This document shows positions 62,267 to 64,000 of a stretch of 64,000 nucleotides of DNA, piece after piece. The stretch is from assembly GCA_047608975.1 (NCBI GenBank), contig JBLFYM010000003.1, forward strand, positions 40,543-104,542, in the 5' to 3' direction. The first letter of the stretch is position 1; each line of letters opens with the position of its first letter. The notes beneath the pieces are model-generated. The model was not told the DNA's origin, made no database searches, and was given only the letters and a program-made list of their open reading frames with translations. A program made the position numbers and the translations under genes. This DNA comes from GCA-2715965 sp047608975 (GTDB taxonomy: Bacteria > Verrucomicrobiota > Verrucomicrobiia > Limisphaerales > JAYPXF01).

Positions 62267-62944
62267 ATGAACGATTCTCAGCCAACCCCACTCCTTCGTC
62301 TGGAAGGCATCAACAAGATCTATCGGGACGGGGTGCTGAAAGTCCACGCGCTCCGCGACATCAATCTCGACGTCGCGCGCGGGGAGTTCATCACCATCAT
62401 GGGGCCATCCGGTTCAGGCAAATCCACCCTGCTCCACATCTTGGGCTGCCTCGATCACCCCAGCGAAGGGCGTTATCTTTTCGACGGCGAAGACACGAAC
62501 AGCTATCGGGATCGCAAGCTCGCGCTGACGCGGAACCGACGCATCGGCTTCGTCTTCCAATCCTTCAACCTGCTCCAGCGAGAAACCGCCGTGGAGAATG
62601 TCACCCTGCCGCTGATGTATGCCGGCGAATCTGACGCCCAATCCCGCGCCCGTGAAGCGCTGACCCGCGTCGGCCTGGGGGAACGCCTCGATCATCGCCC
62701 CGGACAGCTCTCCGGTGGCGAACAACAACGCGTTGCCATCGCCCGGGCCATGGTCAAGCGACCTGATGTGATTCTGGCCGACGAACCCACCGGAAATCTC
62801 GACTCACAGGTCGGTAAAAACATCATGGATGTTTTCAAGGAGCTACACGCGGAAGGAATGACCATCGTAATGATCACCCACAACCCGGACGTCGCCGCCT
62901 TGGGCAGCCGGAAGTTAAAACTTCGCGACGGGCGTTTGGAGTAA
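62267..62944 (+). CDS. ABC transporter ATP-binding protein (LolD/MacB type)
   Basis: A 225-residue ATPase. Walker A is GPSGSGKSTLLHILGCLDHPSEG (about residues 46-68), the Q-loop FQSFNLL, the signature LSGGEQQRVAIARAMVKRP, Walker B VILADEPTGNLDSQ and the H-loop MITHNPDVA. It is 18 bp downstream of the second permease, so the order permease-permease-ATPase forms one operon. Length and signature place it with the LolD/MacB/FtsE group. Substrate unknown. Confidence 0.93.
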   Translation: MNDSQPTPLLRLEGINKIYRDGVLKVHALRDINLDVARGEFITIMGPSGSGKSTLLHILGCLDHPSEGRYLFDGEDTNSYRDRKLALTRNRRIGFVFQSFNLLQRETAVENVTLPLMYAGESDAQSRAREALTRVGLGERLDHRPGQLSGGEQQRVAIARAMVKRPDVILADEPTGNLDSQVGKNIMDVFKELHAEGMTIVMITHNPDVAALGSRKLKLRDGRLE

Positions 62945-62950
62945 GCCGCC

Positions 62951-63763
62951 CTACCAAACGGTCGGCACCTTGAACTTCTTGCACTGCTTCATGAAGTCCA
63001 CCGGATTTTGGAAAATGATCTTGTCGATCCACTTGCGATCGTAGCCGCGGGCCCGTGCTGCGAGCGCCGTCCGCGGAACCGCCAGCGGCACGCTGACACC
63101 CCAGTCGCAGGCACTGTTCATCCAGATTTTTTCGGTACCGTAGTTTTCCAGGATATCGATTGCCCGCGCAGCGGTACACTTCGATTCCGGATAAAGCGTC
63201 ATTCCCGCCCAGAAGCCCTGGTCCAGCACGAGGTCAACCGTGTGCTCCTCAACATGATCGATGATCACGCGCTCCGGCTTGATCTTCGGATGAGACTTCA
63301 AGGCATCAAGAATCAGTTTCGTGCCCTTGAGTTTGTCCTCCAGATGCGGCGTGTGTACCAGGATGAGCTGATCCAGTTCGGCGGCCACCTCGATGTGCCA
63401 TTCCAGCACCTTCAGTTCGTTCCGACTGTTCTTGTTCAGACCGATCTCGCCGATCCCGAGCACATTCGGCTTTTTGATGAATTCAGGGATGAACGAGATG
63501 ACTTCCTTCGCCAGCACCAGATCCTCCGCCTCTTTGGGATTGATGCAGAGCCAAGTGTAGTGAGGGAGACCAAACTTGGCGGCGCGGGCCGGTTCATATT
63601 CGGTGAGCTGCTGGAAGTAGTTGTAGAACGCTTCCGGCGTGCCGCGATCAAAGCCGGCCCAAAAGGCCGGTTCGCAGATCGCCGCGCATCCCGCGGTGAG
63701 AATGGCCTGATAGTCGTCGGTGGTCCGACTGACCATGTGGGCGTGAGGTTCGATGTAGCGCAT
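62951..63763 (-). CDS. TatD-related metal-dependent hydrolase (EboB-like)
   Basis: A 270-residue TIM-barrel protein. IEPHAHMVSRTTDDYQ has the N-terminal HxH-type metal motif; VLGIGEIGLNKNSRNELKVLEWHIEVAAELDQLILVHTPH, RVIIDHVEEHT and IWMNSACDWGVSVPLAVPRTA show the expected later metal ligands. It resembles the TatD-like proteins of ebo gene clusters, which help export scytonemin or pigment-like compounds. Substrate unknown. Its start is 9 bp after the stop of a partial gene on the same strand, so they probably form an operon. Convergent with the ABC ATPase gene. Confidence 0.83.
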   Translation of the reverse strand: MRYIEPHAHMVSRTTDDYQAILTAGCAAICEPAFWAGFDRGTPEAFYNYFQQLTEYEPARAAKFGLPHYTWLCINPKEAEDLVLAKEVISFIPEFIKKPNVLGIGEIGLNKNSRNELKVLEWHIEVAAELDQLILVHTPHLEDKLKGTKLILDALKSHPKIKPERVIIDHVEEHTVDLVLDQGFWAGMTLYPESKCTAARAIDILENYGTEKIWMNSACDWGVSVPLAVPRTALAARARGYDRKWIDKIIFQNPVDFMKQCKKFKVPTVW

Positions 63764-63772
63764 GCGGGGAAT

Positions 63773-64000
63773 CTATTTTTTGCCGGGCCATGCTCCACTG
63801 GCGCCTTTGCCGGGAGCTTTCGCGATGGGTTCAGTGGTCGGGTCGCTCAGCGAGAGCAGAACCCGTTTGGCCTTGTTCTTCTTTTTGCCGAGCACTTCAT
63901 CGAAGGCTTTGCGGAAAGATTTGATGCGGAAGTCGTCGCGCCCCTCCGAGCGTTCCACCCGGTCGAGGAAGGCCGCGATGTCGATCAGCTTGCAGCGGGC
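63773..64000 (-). CDS. Partial unknown protein, 5' end beyond the window
   Basis: About 75 C-terminal residues are visible, with no start in the window: LIDIAAFLDRVERSEGRDDFRIKSFRKAFDEVL, then KKKNKAKRVLLSLSDPTTEP and a tail GKGASGAWPGKK. The helical, charged N-terminal part looks genuine. It is 9 bp upstream of the TatD-related gene on the same strand, and by context belongs to the same unit. The family could not be named from this fragment. Confidence 0.6.
   Translation of the reverse strand, partial: ARCKLIDIAAFLDRVERSEGRDDFRIKSFRKAFDEVLGKKKNKAKRVLLSLSDPTTEPIAKAPGKGASGAWPGKK

Overview
The window looks like a chromosomal segment of a free-living, probably marine, member of the Verrucomicrobiota or a close PVC relative. 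This is inferred from content, not from a marker-gene comparison. It carries six formylglycine sulfatases in about 33 kb, DUF1080, ThuA and PQQ-propeller secreted proteins, a large surface protein with an InlB-type repeat, a short type III polyketide synthase operon, and a proteasome-type protein. Housekeeping genes (serS, glgA, uvrC, menG, fur-like, rpoN, acpP, fabF) are interspersed, so this is ordinary chromosome and not a phage or plasmid. I saw no tRNA, rRNA, CRISPR array, transposase or integrase.

Layout. 1-8.4 kb: a radical SAM lysine-aminomutase-like gene running off the left edge, a lactate-permease-family transporter, a TPR membrane protein, an exported methyltransferase, an SGNH hydrolase, and a coupled ThuA/metallo-hydrolase pair. 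8.5-18.5 kb: a small unknown protein, glgA and serS, a MscS channel with a cyclic-nucleotide domain, a PQQ-propeller protein, a fur-family regulator divergent from a gmhA-like gene, uvrC and menG. 18.6-24.2 kb: a Tat-exported esterase, the operon type III PKS - methyltransferase - flavin monooxygenase, and a sulfatase. 24.4-33.7 kb: an unknown protein, a ligase-associated nuclease followed by a ligase homologue that has lost its catalytic lysine, a sulfatase, rpoN, a Nif3 family protein and a broken SDR gene. 34-44 kb: a 1,601-codon propeller and coiled-coil surface protein, a sulfatase with HEAT repeats, and rapA. 44-57 kb: three more sulfatases with an accessory carbohydrate-active-like protein, an M14 peptidase, DUF1080 and jelly-roll proteins, a P450 and a methyltransferase. 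57-64 kb: an orphan proteasome alpha-type protein, fabF and acpP separated by an intrinsic terminator, a MacB/FtsX-type ABC transporter, and a TatD-like hydrolase with a partial partner.

How the genes work together. The secreted sulfatases, esterase, SGNH hydrolase, DUF1080 and jelly-roll proteins, P450 and lactate-type permease suggest degradation of sulfated, possibly methylated, polysaccharides. No glycoside hydrolase or SusCD pair is present to name the polymer. menG indicates menaquinone-based respiration, and the PKS operon suggests a phenolic lipid or quinone product. The strongest unusual signals are the pseudo-ligase, the orphan proteasome alpha-like gene, the terminator abutting the fabF start codon, and the SDR gene whose stop codon falls exactly on the catalytic serine position.
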